DNA of 64,000 nt from an uncultured Campylobacter sp. (lineage in GTDB: Bacteria > Campylobacterota > Campylobacteria > Campylobacterales > Campylobacteraceae), in the NCBI RefSeq assembly GCF_905372745.1, contig NZ_CAJPQR010000004.1, positions 23,154 to 87,153 of the forward strand, in the 5' to 3' direction. The position numbers and the translations under genes are program-made. Below are positions 1 to 8,771 of the stretch, piece after piece; the first letter of the stretch is position 1, and each line of letters begins with the position of its first letter. The notes under the pieces were generated by a model. The model did no database searches. It worked only from the letters and a program-made list of their open reading frames with translations, and was not told where the DNA came from.

Positions 1-1
1 T

Positions 2-820
2 TTAGAGGTTGGCGACACTATAAAAGTAACCGTCAGTAACATAGAGCCTTACGGCGCATTCGTCGATCTTGGCAATGATATAGAGGGTTTTTTGCATATC
101 TCTGAAATTTCTTGGGATAAAAATATCAAAAATCCAAAAGACCACATCAGCGAGGGCGAGGAGCTTGACGTCGAGGTTATCGAGATAGACGCGAAAGATC
201 GCCGCCTAAGAGTGAGCCTTAAAAATTTACTCAAAAAGCCATTTGACGAATTTAAGGCCAAATTTAAAGAAGGCGACGTTACTAAAGGCGTAGTTACTAG
301 CGTAACGAATTTTGGCGCATTTGTTAAAATCGGTGCAGTCGAAGGCTTGCTTCACAATGAAGACGCTTCTTGGGATAGAAACGATAAGTGCAAAGATTTG
401 TTTAAAGTAGGCGACGAGGTCGAGGTAAAAATCATCAAAATCGACTCTAACGATCAAAAAATTTCGCTTAGCCAAAAAGATTTAAAACAAAGTCCGGTAC
501 AAGCTTTTGCTAAGAAATTTAACGTAGGCGACATCGTGACTGGCAAAATTCGCGATATTAAAGATTTTGGCGTGTTTGTAGAGCTCGGCGATAACGTCGA
601 TGCGCTCATCCGCAAAGAAGACCTCGGCAATGTAAGCGCCGAAAGCCTAAATATAAACGACAATATCGAAGCCGCGATAGCCTTTATCGACGAGAAGAAA
701 AATAGAATACGCCTAAGCGTAAGACGCCTTGCGAGACAAAAAGAGCGCGAGGTGCTAAACGAGATAAATAGCGACGATAAGGTTACTTTGGGCGATATTA
801 TCAAAGAACAGCTATCATAA
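2..820 (+). CDS. rpsA: 30S ribosomal protein S1, C-terminal part (5' end outside window)
   Basis: The frame is open from the first base, so this is the 3' part of a longer gene. The 272 visible residues contain consecutive S1 RNA-binding repeats, each with the hallmark glycine/phenylalanine pattern: YGAFVDLG, FGAFVKIG and FGVFVELG, with ISEISWD and DASWD following the first two. S1 binds mRNA leaders on the 30S subunit and helps translation initiation. The next gene starts only 4 bases after the stop, suggesting an rpsA - membrane protein - serA transcription unit, the same order as I remember from C. jejuni. Identity is very secure; only the start is missing. Confidence 0.96.
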   Translation, partial: LEVGDTIKVTVSNIEPYGAFVDLGNDIEGFLHISEISWDKNIKNPKDHISEGEELDVEVIEIDAKDRRLRVSLKNLLKKPFDEFKAKFKEGDVTKGVVTSVTNFGAFVKIGAVEGLLHNEDASWDRNDKCKDLFKVGDEVEVKIIKIDSNDQKISLSQKDLKQSPVQAFAKKFNVGDIVTGKIRDIKDFGVFVELGDNVDALIRKEDLGNVSAESLNINDNIEAAIAFIDEKKNRIRLSVRRLARQKEREVLNEINSDDKVTLGDIIKEQLS

Positions 821-824
821 GTAA

Positions 825-1310
825 ATGAAGCGATATCTGCTCTGGGGCGCGATGGTTTTTTTGCTGATTTTCGTCTGCGTATGCGGCGCTTTGCTGTATA
901 AGTACGCGGAGGTAAATTTAAAAGAACCTGCGCCCATGGAGCTAAAAATATCGCAAAACGGCGAGGAGCGAAATTTGACCGCCGGGCAGACCTCTTGGGT
1001 CGGTGAAATGGCAAATTTGGCTCCCAAAAATTACGCTTTAGCAAGCAATGAGATATTTATAGAATTTAAAGACAAATCAAAAGCTACCGTCAAGAGCGCA
1101 TATCAGCTAATGATTGATAAAAACGACATATATTCCATGTTTTGCCTTACGCAAACCCTAAAAAACATACCAGTAGATTTTAGCGTGGTAAATGAAAAAT
1201 CTCAAAATTTAATCTACATAAATACGCAAGATAGCGGTATTTTAAACCGCATTATAAAAGAACTTAAGGCGTATGATATACACTCAACTTTTAAGGAGAT
1301 CAAGCTATGA
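825..1310 (+). CDS. Membrane-anchored hypothetical protein between rpsA and serA
   Basis: 161 residues. One N-terminal hydrophobic segment (about residues 5-25, MKRYLLWGAMVFLLIFVCV...) acts as a signal anchor, leaving a periplasmic domain of about 135 residues that I do not recognise. It starts 4 bases after the rpsA stop, and its TGA overlaps the serA ATG (ATGA), so translation is probably coupled at both ends. A protein of this size sits at the same place in C. jejuni, which supports a real gene. The periplasmic part has no catalytic motif that I can see; the name should stay hypothetical. Confidence 0.85.
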   Translation: MKRYLLWGAMVFLLIFVCVCGALLYKYAEVNLKEPAPMELKISQNGEERNLTAGQTSWVGEMANLAPKNYALASNEIFIEFKDKSKATVKSAYQLMIDKNDIYSMFCLTQTLKNIPVDFSVVNEKSQNLIYINTQDSGILNRIIKELKAYDIHSTFKEIKL

Positions 1311-2884
1311 AAACCATAATAGTGTGCGATGCGATGCACAAAGTCGGCTTTGAAATTTTAAATCGCGAAGAGGATATAAAAGTAATCGACGCGGTAAACG
1401 TGCCAAAGGACAAGCTTTTAGATATCTTAGGCGAGGCTGATGTGGCTATCACTCGAAGCTCAACGGAAGTCGGCGAAGCGTTTTTAAATGCCGCAAAAAA
1501 TTTAAAAGCTCTCGTGCGCGCGGGCGTTGGCGTCGATAACGTGGATATCGACGGCTGTTCAAAGCGCGGCATCATCGCGATGAATGTCCCTACGGCAAAC
1601 ACGATCGCCGCAGTAGAGCTAACGATGGCTCATATGCTAGCGGCGGCTCGCTCTTTTCCTTATGCCCACAACGACCTAAAAATCGACCGCATTTGGAAAC
1701 GCGAAAAATGGTACGGCGTCGAGCTTTTTAACAAGACTCTAGGCGTCATCGGCTTTGGCAACATCGGCTCGCGCGTGGCGGCTAGGGCTGCGGCTTTCGG
1801 TATGAAGATCGTCGCTTACGATCCGTATATAGATCCGTCGAAAGTAACCGATATGGGCGGCGTTTATACTAAAAATTTCGAAGATATTCTCGCTTGCGAT
1901 TTCATAACGATCCATACGCCTAAAAATAAAGAAACTACGGATATGATCGGCGAGGCCGAGATCGCAAAGATGAAGGACGGCGTGCGTCTCATAAACTGCG
2001 CCCGCGGCGGTCTTTATAACGAAGAGGCGCTATATAACGGCTTAAAAAGCGGCAAGATCGCGTTTGCTGGTATCGACGTATTTGCAAAAGAGCCCGCGAC
2101 TAACCACCCGCTACTTGAGTTAAATAACGTCAGCGTCACGCCGCATCTTGGCGCAAATACGCTAGAGTCTCAAGCAAACATCGCTATCGCCGCAGCCGAA
2201 CAGGCTATCTCGGCGGCTCGCGGTATCAGCTATCCTAGCGCGTTAAATTTGCCGATAAAGACCGAGGATTTGCCTCCCTTCGTAGAGCCTTATATCGAGC
2301 TTACGAGCAAGATGGCGTTTCTTGCCGCGCAAATCAACAAAAACGCGATCAAAGCCGTCCGTATCGAAACTCACGGGCAGATTAGCGAATACGCGAATTC
2401 CTTACTAACCTTTGCTATAGTGGGCGCGCTAAAAGAGAGTTTGGGCGACGGCATAAACTACGTAAATGCTAAATTTTTATGCGACGAAAAGGGTATAAAA
2501 ACCGAAAGCATCGTCGGCGGCGATAGTATTTTTAAAAATAAGATCACCGTTCGTATCACGACGCAAAGCGATGTCGTGACGATCGGCGGAACGGTATTTG
2601 GCGAGAATCAGCAGCGTATCGTAACCATAAACGGCTTTAAAACAGACTTTAAACCCAAAGGCAAGATGATTATCTTTAAAAATAACGACGTTCCGGGCGT
2701 TATAGCTAAGATTTCGTCTATCCTTGCCGATGAGAAGATAAATATCGCCGACTTCCGCTTGGGACGCGACGACCATGGGATGGCGCTTGCGGTCGTGCTG
2801 GTCGATGAAAAGATAACCAAAGAGACGCTGGCTAAACTAAACGAACTTGACGTTTGTATATGGGCAAAATACGCAGTTATCTAA
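1307..2884 (+). CDS. serA: D-3-phosphoglycerate dehydrogenase
   Basis: 525 residues, the long form with an intervening domain and a C-terminal ACT domain. It oxidises 3-phosphoglycerate to 3-phosphohydroxypyruvate with NAD, the first step of serine synthesis. The Rossmann motif GFGNIG is at residues 149-154. The 2-hydroxyacid dehydrogenase signature includes NCARGG with the substrate-binding Arg233, Glu262 in KEP and the catalytic His280 in PHLGAN. The last 75 residues (from about KGKMIIFKNNDVPGVI) form the ACT domain, which in this family can bind serine for feedback control. The ATG overlaps the preceding stop codon. Confidence 0.96.
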   Translation: MKTIIVCDAMHKVGFEILNREEDIKVIDAVNVPKDKLLDILGEADVAITRSSTEVGEAFLNAAKNLKALVRAGVGVDNVDIDGCSKRGIIAMNVPTANTIAAVELTMAHMLAAARSFPYAHNDLKIDRIWKREKWYGVELFNKTLGVIGFGNIGSRVAARAAAFGMKIVAYDPYIDPSKVTDMGGVYTKNFEDILACDFITIHTPKNKETTDMIGEAEIAKMKDGVRLINCARGGLYNEEALYNGLKSGKIAFAGIDVFAKEPATNHPLLELNNVSVTPHLGANTLESQANIAIAAAEQAISAARGISYPSALNLPIKTEDLPPFVEPYIELTSKMAFLAAQINKNAIKAVRIETHGQISEYANSLLTFAIVGALKESLGDGINYVNAKFLCDEKGIKTESIVGGDSIFKNKITVRITTQSDVVTIGGTVFGENQQRIVTINGFKTDFKPKGKMIIFKNNDVPGVIAKISSILADEKINIADFRLGRDDHGMALAVVLVDEKITKETLAKLNELDVCIWAKYAVI

Positions 2885-2912
2885 ATTTGGGCCCAAAATC
2901 GGGCTCAAATTT
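2883..2912 (+). promoter_or_regulatory. 12-bp hairpin just upstream of the lipoprotein RBS
   Basis: AAATTTGGGCCC and GGGCTCAAATTT flank a 6-base loop and pair over 12 positions with one G-T wobble. It lies directly after the serA stop and 4 bases before the AAAGG of the next gene. No T-run follows, so it is not a classical terminator; it could be an attenuator or an RNA-processing site. Seen in sequence; the function is inference. Confidence 0.45.
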
Positions 2913-2927
2913 AAGAAAGGCTTGAAT

Positions 2928-3149
2928 ATGAAATTTTTACTTTTTATTCCGATTTTGTTTTTATTTGCCGGTTGTGAGAGCGAGGTACAAAAGCAAACTA
3001 CGAAAAATTTCGAAAAAATTCTGACCGAAAAAAAGAAATTTCAAAAGATACAAAAAGACGAACCAAGCGTGAGCGAGCAGATGAAAAGGGAAATCCACTC
3101 GCAGTCTGAAAAGAGCAAGGAAAAAGGCGAGTTTAAATTTAAAGAGTGA
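2928..3149 (+). CDS. Small lipoprotein, unknown function
   Basis: 73 residues. An upstream in-frame start exists at 2847 inside serA, but the ATG at 2928 is preferred: AAAGG lies 7 bases upstream and the protein then begins with a proper type II signal, MKFLLFIPILFLFAGC, with lipobox FAGC. The mature part (about 57 residues) is very charged and Lys/Glu-rich, probably helical, and tethered to a membrane by its N-terminal cysteine. It follows serA by 43 bases. I do not recognise a family. Confidence 0.75.
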   Translation: MKFLLFIPILFLFAGCESEVQKQTTKNFEKILTEKKKFQKIQKDEPSVSEQMKREIHSQSEKSKEKGEFKFKE

Positions 3150-4905
3150 TAAGCATCGCCTAGAGTACCCGTATTGGCGCACGAGCGAACATCCCCGTCG
3201 GTGCAGACCTCGCCCGCTTGGGGTTAGCGCACAAGCTCTCGTCACGCAAAATCCGTCAAAAACGTATAGGCTGGGTTTTTAAACTCGCCTTTTATGCGGT
3301 TAGTGATTATATGCTTTATCCACCGGCATTGTTTTAGCAGTCGGTATAAACGCGTACGGTAGCCGTAAATTTGCGGATTATTTACTGGGCGAAATTTAAC
3401 TTCGTCCAAATTCGGCTGTTTTGCTAAATTTACGAAAAACTAACCCGCTTCCTTTCTCCCGTAAATTTAAGCCGTCTTTATGCATGCCTTAGGGTTGCCA
3501 GTTTTACGAGGCTTAAATTTAAAGACGCCATTTAAATGCTAATTACTCGCCATACGAATTTTACGGCTCTTATATTCGGTAAATCAGCCGTGCATTAAGC
3601 CCGCGAGATAAGCCTTGTTTTACCTGCTTATTTAAGCCGTTTGCTACGCTATTTATTTGTCTAGCGCCGCAAGGACGCGGATCTTCCCAGCGTAAATTTA
3701 ACCACAAAATCCGGAGCAAATTTATAAAATTTCTAGCCTTTTGTTTCAAAACCTCAAAGCCCGTGCCGACTTTATCGGTGCGGCGGTCGCGGTCTATGAG
3801 GCTTTGCCCTATTTCGTGAAACGTTTTGCGCTGCAGTAAGTGCCTCTTTTGTTAAGCTTAAATAGCCGGCCGAATTTGGAGCGCCGCAAAGATGCGATTT
3901 TTTAAATTTGACGGTACGGCTTAGGCTAGGACAAATAAAACAAAGTCTGAAGCATAGACGCGCAGCGATTGCGCGAGCGCTTAAGGCGCTAATTTTTTAT
4001 CTACCACGGCGCGTTTATTATAGGCCCACTCGGCAGAGATAAGCCTCGGTAAAGCAAGGCGAAATTTATTCGCTCTATCGCCGCCGCCCTTGTTTTTTGG
4101 GATGCGCGCTTTTGTTTACGAGATGGTAGGCTGGCGTAAAGCTTGGTATCAAGATTATGCGGCCGTGCGGGCGCGATTTCTTGCCGCTTTGGTCTATAGC
4201 ACATTTTCCCCGCGCGCAGGCTTTGTGCAACTCTTAAAGCACGCAACGACTCTTTTGCGTAAATTTAGTAAGCGCGGTATCGGCGTTACCGAAAAAGGCG
4301 GTATCTTTTAGACGAAAAAAACGACAGTCGTTTTAGCGCGGGGCGCTCGACCGTAAGCAAAGCTCGGGGCAAATAGCGTAAGAGGCCGATTTTGCCCCCT
4401 CTAACATCTTTAAAACCGCCGTTTTCGTGAAATTTTATCTATGAGTTTTAGCCGTTTTTTACGTGTCTAAATTTAGCTCTTACGCGTTAAACTTAAGCGG
4501 CATATCGGCTATTTTTCTGGGATTTAGCGCAGAATCTTTTTATAAATTTAGCCAAATGCTTAAAAAAATAATTAAATTTAAATAATCGACGCAAAAACTC
4601 GAAAATTTGCTTAATTGATAACGCGTAAATAATTTGTTCTAAAAAACGCCTTTTTTGTTTAATGGATATTTGTGTGCTACTTTTAGTAACATTTATACTC
4701 CTAAAATGCCTAATATAGACGGCTCGTAAAATTTTATACCCAAATTAGCCTCGGCCAAATTTGTCTTTTTTCGTATTACCGTTTTACGCAACTTTTGCGG
4801 CGCAAATCCCAAACCTTAAAGCGAAATATTAATGTGATTTTTATTTTGCATTAAGCTTGAAATCGCACTAAAATTTCGCCGAGATTTTAAATTTAGGAGG
4901 ATTTG
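3150..4905. other. 1.75 kb gene-free region upstream of lctP
   Basis: No reading frame here looks like a real gene on either strand: the longest (4090-4311 plus, 4001-4246 minus) have no convincing RBS and biased, repetitive composition. The stretch is dotted with the YAAATTTR palindrome and turns AT-rich over the last 400 bases (about 4430-4905), where the lctP promoter must lie. It may hold decayed gene remnants that I cannot identify. Confidence 0.6.
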
Positions 4906-6552
4906 ATGCAAGAGGTGTTTTTGCAAAATTACGATCCCGCGGGTAACATTTGGCTCAGCGCGGCTGCGGCGGCTTTGCCCATAGGCGTGTTTTTGCTCTG
5001 CTTGACGGTTTTTAAGCTAAAAGGCTACGTCGCGGCGTTTCTAACCGTCGCAGCCAGCCTTGCCGTGGCGATTATATTTTATAAGATGCCTGCGGTTACG
5101 GCGTTTATGAGCTTTGCTTACGGTTTTTTCTACGGGCTTTGGCCGATAGCTTGGATTATTTTGTGCGCGATTTTTCTTTATAAACTTAGCGTAAAATCAG
5201 GCTACTTCGAGACGCTAAAGGCCTCTATTACGGCTATTAGCCCCGATTGCCGCATTCAGGTTATTTTAATAGCGTTTAGTTTCGGTTCGTTTTTAGAAGG
5301 AGCCATAGGCTTTGGCGCGCCGGTTGCGATTTGCGCGGCTTTGCTTATGGGGCTTGGGCTAAAGCCTTTAAGCGCGGCCGGACTTAGTATGATAGCAAAC
5401 ACGGCGGGAGCGGCGTTTGGGGCCGTGGGCATACCGGTTACGGCGCTTAGCGGTACCGTAAACGTCGATGCGCAGCTAATCTCTACGATGACGGCTAGGA
5501 TGCTACCGCCCATTACCTTTACGCTGCCTTTTTTACTCGTGTTTTTAGTTAGCGGATTTAGGGGAGTTTTAGGCGTTTTGCCTCACGTTGTTACGGCGGC
5601 GGCTAGCTACACTATCGCGCAGTACGCTACGGCTAAATTTTTAGGCCCGGAGCTGGTAAATATCATCGCCGCTATCGTCTCCATCGTCATGCTTTGGGCG
5701 GCGCTTAGAATTTGGAAGATTAAAGACGTATTTAGAGTAAGCGGGCAAAGCGAGGCAAAAGAGGGCGTAAGCCTAAGCGCTAAAGACGCGTTTAAAGCTT
5801 GGCTTCCTTTTATCCTCATTATCGCGGCTATAGTCGTTTGGAACAGCTCAGGTTTTAAATCTCTCGTGGATTTTGCTACGTTTAAATTTGAAGTCGCAAA
5901 CTTGCATAATCTAACCGCATCAAATTCGCCTATCTCGCAGGGCGTGCAAGCTATTAGCGCCGTTTATACGTGGGACGCGCTAAAGGCTACGGGAACGGCG
6001 ATACTGCTAGCCGCGATTCTTACGACGCTGATTTTAAAGATAAACCCCAAAATCGCAGTCGCTTCCGCAAAAGAGGCGGCAAAGGAGATGGCTTTTCCCA
6101 TCGTTACGATAGGCTTTATCGTCGCGTACGCCTACGTGGCTAAATATAGCGGTCAGGCCGCGACTATGGGCCTAGCGCTATCAAGCACGGGCAACGCGTT
6201 TGGCTTTTTCTCGCCCGTCATCGGTTGGCTGGGCGTATTTTTAACGGGCTCGGTTACCAGCGCGAATTTGCTTTTCGGTACGCTTCAGCAAGTAACGGCA
6301 AATCAGCTAAGCGTACCCGACGTTATTTTTATGGCGGCAAACACCGTGGGCGGCGTCGTGGGTAAAATCATTAGTCCGCAAAGTATCGCCGTAGCGTGCG
6401 CGGCGGTGGGAATGGCCGGACGCGAGAGCGAAGTGCTTAAATTTACGCTTAAATACTCGCTTTTATTTATAGTTTTGGCTAGCTTCATCACGTGGGCGGT
6501 TATACATCTGTTTCCGCAGCTCGTGCCCGTAGTTACGAATTTTAGACCTTAA
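4906..6552 (+). CDS. lctP: L-lactate permease, LctP family
   Basis: 548 residues, usual length for the LctP/LldP family of proton-coupled lactate importers. About a dozen hydrophobic segments are visible. Family signatures include FGSFLEGAIGFGAPVAICAA (about residues 125-145), NTAGAAFGAVGIPVTAL and the C-terminal SVTSANLLFGTLQQ and GKIISPQSIAVA. A TTG at 4903 is one codon upstream, but AGGAGG at 4895-4900 is correctly spaced from the ATG at 4906. In C. jejuni, as I recall, the permease is followed by the three-gene lactate oxidation complex; here only a remnant of that follows. Confidence 0.93.
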   Translation: MQEVFLQNYDPAGNIWLSAAAAALPIGVFLLCLTVFKLKGYVAAFLTVAASLAVAIIFYKMPAVTAFMSFAYGFFYGLWPIAWIILCAIFLYKLSVKSGYFETLKASITAISPDCRIQVILIAFSFGSFLEGAIGFGAPVAICAALLMGLGLKPLSAAGLSMIANTAGAAFGAVGIPVTALSGTVNVDAQLISTMTARMLPPITFTLPFLLVFLVSGFRGVLGVLPHVVTAAASYTIAQYATAKFLGPELVNIIAAIVSIVMLWAALRIWKIKDVFRVSGQSEAKEGVSLSAKDAFKAWLPFILIIAAIVVWNSSGFKSLVDFATFKFEVANLHNLTASNSPISQGVQAISAVYTWDALKATGTAILLAAILTTLILKINPKIAVASAKEAAKEMAFPIVTIGFIVAYAYVAKYSGQAATMGLALSSTGNAFGFFSPVIGWLGVFLTGSVTSANLLFGTLQQVTANQLSVPDVIFMAANTVGGVVGKIISPQSIAVACAAVGMAGRESEVLKFTLKYSLLFIVLASFITWAVIHLFPQLVPVVTNFRP

Positions 6553-6562
6553 AGGAGGAAAA

Positions 6563-7099
6563 ATGAAAAGAGTTTATATGTTTTTCTCTGCTATGAATAG
6601 CAGAGAAAAGTCCTAAAGTAAGGCCTTTGTACAAAGAAGTCAAAATTTAATCGCCGATATAAACGCGATAATCAAGCAACAAAACGCTAAAAATTTAATC
6701 TATCCCGCAGACTTGCCTATCGACGTATCGCAGGTAGAAGCGGAAGTAAAATTCGCCTTTGATAGGCCCGTGGAGGAGTTTAAATCAGAGCTTTTTAACT
6801 ACGACGTCTCTATAATCAAAGCAACCAAAGCCGTTAGTTCGCACGGCGTTTTTTGCGTAATCTCAAGCAAGAGCCAACCAAGACTGCTAAGCCTAACGCC
6901 AAGACTTTGCATAGTGCTGTTAAAAAAGCAAGACGTGGTAAAAAGCCTATCTGCGTGCCTAAACGAGATAAAAAAAGAAAACGAAAAGTTGCCGACTAAT
7001 ATCCTTTTCATCTGCGGCCCTTCAAGGACTTCCGATATCGAGCTCGTGCCGGTTTTGGGCGTGCACGGCTCGCAGATAGTTTATGTTTTGGTTTATTAA
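6563..7099 (+). pseudogene. lutC: Deletion remnant of the lactate-utilisation genes: lutA start fused to lutC
   Basis: A strong RBS (AAAGGAGG, 6552-6559) leads to an ATG at 6563. That frame reads 17 codons beginning MKRVYMFFSA, as LutA/YkgE proteins often begin, then hits TAA at 6614. The same frame continues open to 7099 and encodes a LUD-domain protein of the LutC/YkgG family: conserved FICGPSRTSDIELVPVLGVHG near the C-terminus and SSHGVF earlier. LutC is normally about 200-240 residues; only about 160 remain, and lutA and lutB are missing. A perfect palindrome (6582-6609) lies at the junction. A shortened LUD protein from the TTG at 6713 cannot be excluded, but the unit looks like an internal deletion. 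Lactate oxidation would need another enzyme. Confidence 0.7.
6582..6609. repeat. Perfect 28-base palindrome at the lut junction
   Basis: The 13-base arms TTTTCTCTGCTAT and ATAGCAGAGAAAA are exact reverse complements separated by GA. It sits within the first codons after the lut RBS, at the boundary between lutA-like and lutC-like sequence, and would form a very stable hairpin in the mRNA. Confidence 0.85.
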
Positions 7100-7171
7100 A
7101 TTTACTCGCTAAATTCGGGGCAATCGTTTGAAATTCGTTTGCTCCGCCTGCTAAATTTAAACTTTTTTGGA

Positions 7172-7177
7172 TATAAT
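7172..7177 (+). promoter_or_regulatory. Probable sigma70 -10 box for efp
   Basis: GGATATAAT, containing a consensus TATAAT, lies 33 bases upstream of the efp ATG, downstream of the T-rich tract expected of Campylobacter promoters. The RBS AAGGAG follows at about 7194-7199. Confidence 0.6.
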
Positions 7178-7204
7178 CAACCATTTTTAAATCAAGGAGA
7201 AAAA

Positions 7205-7771
7205 ATGGCAACCTATTCTATGGGCGACCTAAAAAAAGGACTAAAGATCGAGCTAGACGGCGTTCCGTATAAAGTCGTCGAGTATCAGCACGTAAAACCG
7301 GGCAAGGGCGCGGCTTTCGTTCGCGCAAAAATCAAATCTTTCATCGACGGCAAAGTGCTTGAAAAGACGTTTCATGCGGGCGACAAATGCGATCAGCCGA
7401 ATTTGGAAGAAAAAGAGATGCAGTATCTTTACGACGACGGTGAGTTCTGTCAGTTTATGGACACTGCGACCTACGAGCAAGTAGCGATCAGCGACGATGA
7501 CGTGGGCGATGTTAAAAAATGGATGATAGACGGCATGATGGTTGAGATTTTGTTTCACAACGGCAAGGCTATCGGCGTAGAGGTGCCGCAAGTAGTCGAG
7601 CTAAAGATCGTCGAAACTCCGCCGAATTTTAAAGGCGACACCCAGGGCGGTAAAAAGCCTGCTACGCTTGAGAGCGGCGCGGTCGTACAGATACCTTTCC
7701 ACGTGCTTGAGGGCGAGGTCATCCGCGTAGATACCGTCCGCGGCGAATACATCGAGCGCGCAAATAAATAA
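7205..7771 (+). CDS. efp: Translation elongation factor P
   Basis: 188 residues, the standard EF-P length. EF-P enters the ribosomal E-site and relieves stalling at polyproline stretches. The modification loop reads KPGKGAAF with Lys34 at the tip, so any activating modification would be of the lysine type (EpmA-like) rather than arginine rhamnosylation. The C-terminal OB domain ends in the conserved [11 protein letters not shown]. The start at 7205 is chosen over an in-frame upstream start at 7139 because of the AAGGAG RBS and the family N-terminus [12 protein letters not shown]. Confidence 0.96.
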   Translation: MATYSMGDLKKGLKIELDGVPYKVVEYQHVKPGKGAAFVRAKIKSFIDGKVLEKTFHAGDKCDQPNLEEKEMQYLYDDGEFCQFMDTATYEQVAISDDDVGDVKKWMIDGMMVEILFHNGKAIGVEVPQVVELKIVETPPNFKGDTQGGKKPATLESGAVVQIPFHVLEGEVIRVDTVRGEYIERANK

Positions 7772-7789
7772 TCGCAGTCGTCAAATTTG

Positions 7790-8415
7790 ATGAAAGCAAA
7801 ATTTGACGAGCTTATAGCCCGAGTAAAGCCGCTGTTTAAAGATAACGGCTTTACCAAAAGCGGGCTAAATTTCTACAAAAATACTCCCGAATTTATCTAT
7901 AATCGAAAATTTTAAAAAGATGGCGGCGATACCGCATTTGAAAACCAGATCTTACGTAAACTGCGGCATTTAGGGCGCGTTTGTAGGCGCCGCAACCGGC
8001 AAGGCATTCGTCTTAAAACCCAAAGAATACGAATGCCATTTTAGGGATAGAATTTCATTTATCGTGGGCTCCAAAACGCCTTACTATGAAATCAACGAAA
8101 ATACCGACGCGGCAGCGCTTTGCGAAAATTTAACGAGTGATTTAAGAGCGGTATTTAGATTTTTTGACGCAGTAAACCGAACGAAATTTGATTGATTTGA
8201 TGCTAGAGCGAAACGGTCTAGCGGTGATTGACCGGCTTTTTGAATATTTACTCATAATGCACGAACAAGAAATTTTGACCCGCCAAGCGTTAAGTTTGTT
8301 TGAAAAACATGGAAATGAAGCTAGATGGAAAATTTTTGAGAGGCGTATAAACGATTTGCTGAAAAAATATGAAAAAGACGAGATAAAATTTGAAAAAATA
8401 AAAGCCAAGGCCTAA
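7790..8415 (+). pseudogene. DUF4304-family gene broken by frameshifts and a stop
   Basis: Three collinear pieces in different frames look like one protein. Piece 1 (7790-7915) reads MKAKFDELIARVKPLFKDNG, the usual DUF4304 start (KxLFKxxGFxKxGxxFY), and ends at TAA. Piece 2, one frame over from about 7905, reads YVNCGI, a TAG at 7971, then PKEYECHFRDRISF, another DUF4304 motif, up to a TGA at 8193. Piece 3 (8188-8415) continues LIDLMLERNGLAVIDRLFEYLL to the end. At least two frameshifts and one nonsense codon are needed. Piece 3 could alternatively be a separate 75-residue ORF starting at TTG 8188. Function of the family is unknown. Confidence 0.65.
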
Positions 8416-8448
8416 GCCTTAGCTTAGACTTTAGGCTGATTTTTTAAC
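8411..8448. terminator. Terminator-like hairpin between convergent genes
   Basis: On the plus strand GCCTAA (8411-8416) pairs with TTAGGC (8431-8436) and is followed by TGATTTTTT. On the minus strand the same sequence is followed by T-rich DNA. It lies between the ends of the converging DUF4304 remnant and selW, overlapping the stop codons of both. Confidence 0.5.
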
Positions 8449-8682
8449 GCTATCGACCAAAGCAACGATCTCTTCGTGATTTGGCAGGGCGTTTACGTCC
8501 GTACCGATGAGATCTTTTTTAGAAAAGACTACTTTTCCGTCTACTTCAACTATGAAGTTTCCGCCGCTACCGACGGTTTTGCTAATTTTAGCACCTGGAA
8601 TTTGACTTAAAAATTCTTCTTCTACACGAGAAGCTACCGGTCTATAGTTTCAAGAATTGCAATACGTAATCTTTACTTCCAT
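8431..8682 (-). CDS. selW: SelW/Rdx-family selenoprotein with in-frame UGA (Sec11)
   Basis: Reading from ATG at 8682, the frame gives MEVKITYCNS, a TGA at 8652-8650, then NYRPVASRVEEEFLSQIPGA and on to TAA at 8431; 83 residues if TGA is read as selenocysteine. This is a SelW-like Rdx protein: a beta-alpha-beta start, the redox motif C-x-x-U (Cys8-Asn-Ser-Sec11), then VGSGGNFIVEVDGKVVFSKK. The frame is clean apart from that TGA, which falls exactly on the catalytic selenocysteine position. Sixteen bases after the TGA a hairpin (8619-8633) fits a bacterial SECIS. Ordinary gene calling misses it or calls a truncated protein. SelW proteins are thiol-redox proteins; the substrate is unknown. It is transcribed divergently from the DJ-1 gene. 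Confidence 0.85.
8619..8633 (-). promoter_or_regulatory. Candidate bacterial SECIS stem-loop in selW
   Basis: On the coding strand CTTCT and AGAAG pair around the loop CGTGT, starting 16 bases after the UGA. Bacterial SECIS elements sit immediately downstream of UGA and usually carry a G among the first two loop bases, as here (second base). The stem is short (5 bp), so support is moderate. Confidence 0.5.
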
Positions 8683-8712
8683 TTTCCTTCCTTTCGAATT
8701 TAAAGTGGCGCG

Positions 8713-8718
8713 ATTATA
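8713..8718 (-). promoter_or_regulatory. Probable -10 box for selW
   Basis: A consensus TATAAT is read on the minus strand (ATTATA on plus), 30 bases upstream of the selW ATG. Confidence 0.5.
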
Positions 8719-8740
8719 GCGCAAATTTAGCAAACGAGAG

Positions 8741-8746
8741 TATAAT
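8741..8746 (+). promoter_or_regulatory. Probable -10 box for the DJ-1 gene
   Basis: TATAAT on the plus strand, 25 bases upstream of the ATG at 8772; together with the minus-strand box at 8713-8718 it forms a divergent promoter region. Confidence 0.55.
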
Positions 8747-8771
8747 AATCCGAAAATTTAAGGAGAAAATT

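Noticed and set aside
4001..4311. Overlapping frames on both strands in the gap before lctP
   Set aside because: No convincing RBS, no recognisable domain, and mirror-image openness on both strands, as expected of biased non-coding DNA.
8188..8415. An independent 75-residue gene after the DUF4304 fragment
   Set aside because: Its first residues continue the broken protein naturally and it lacks a good RBS; kept as part of the pseudogene.
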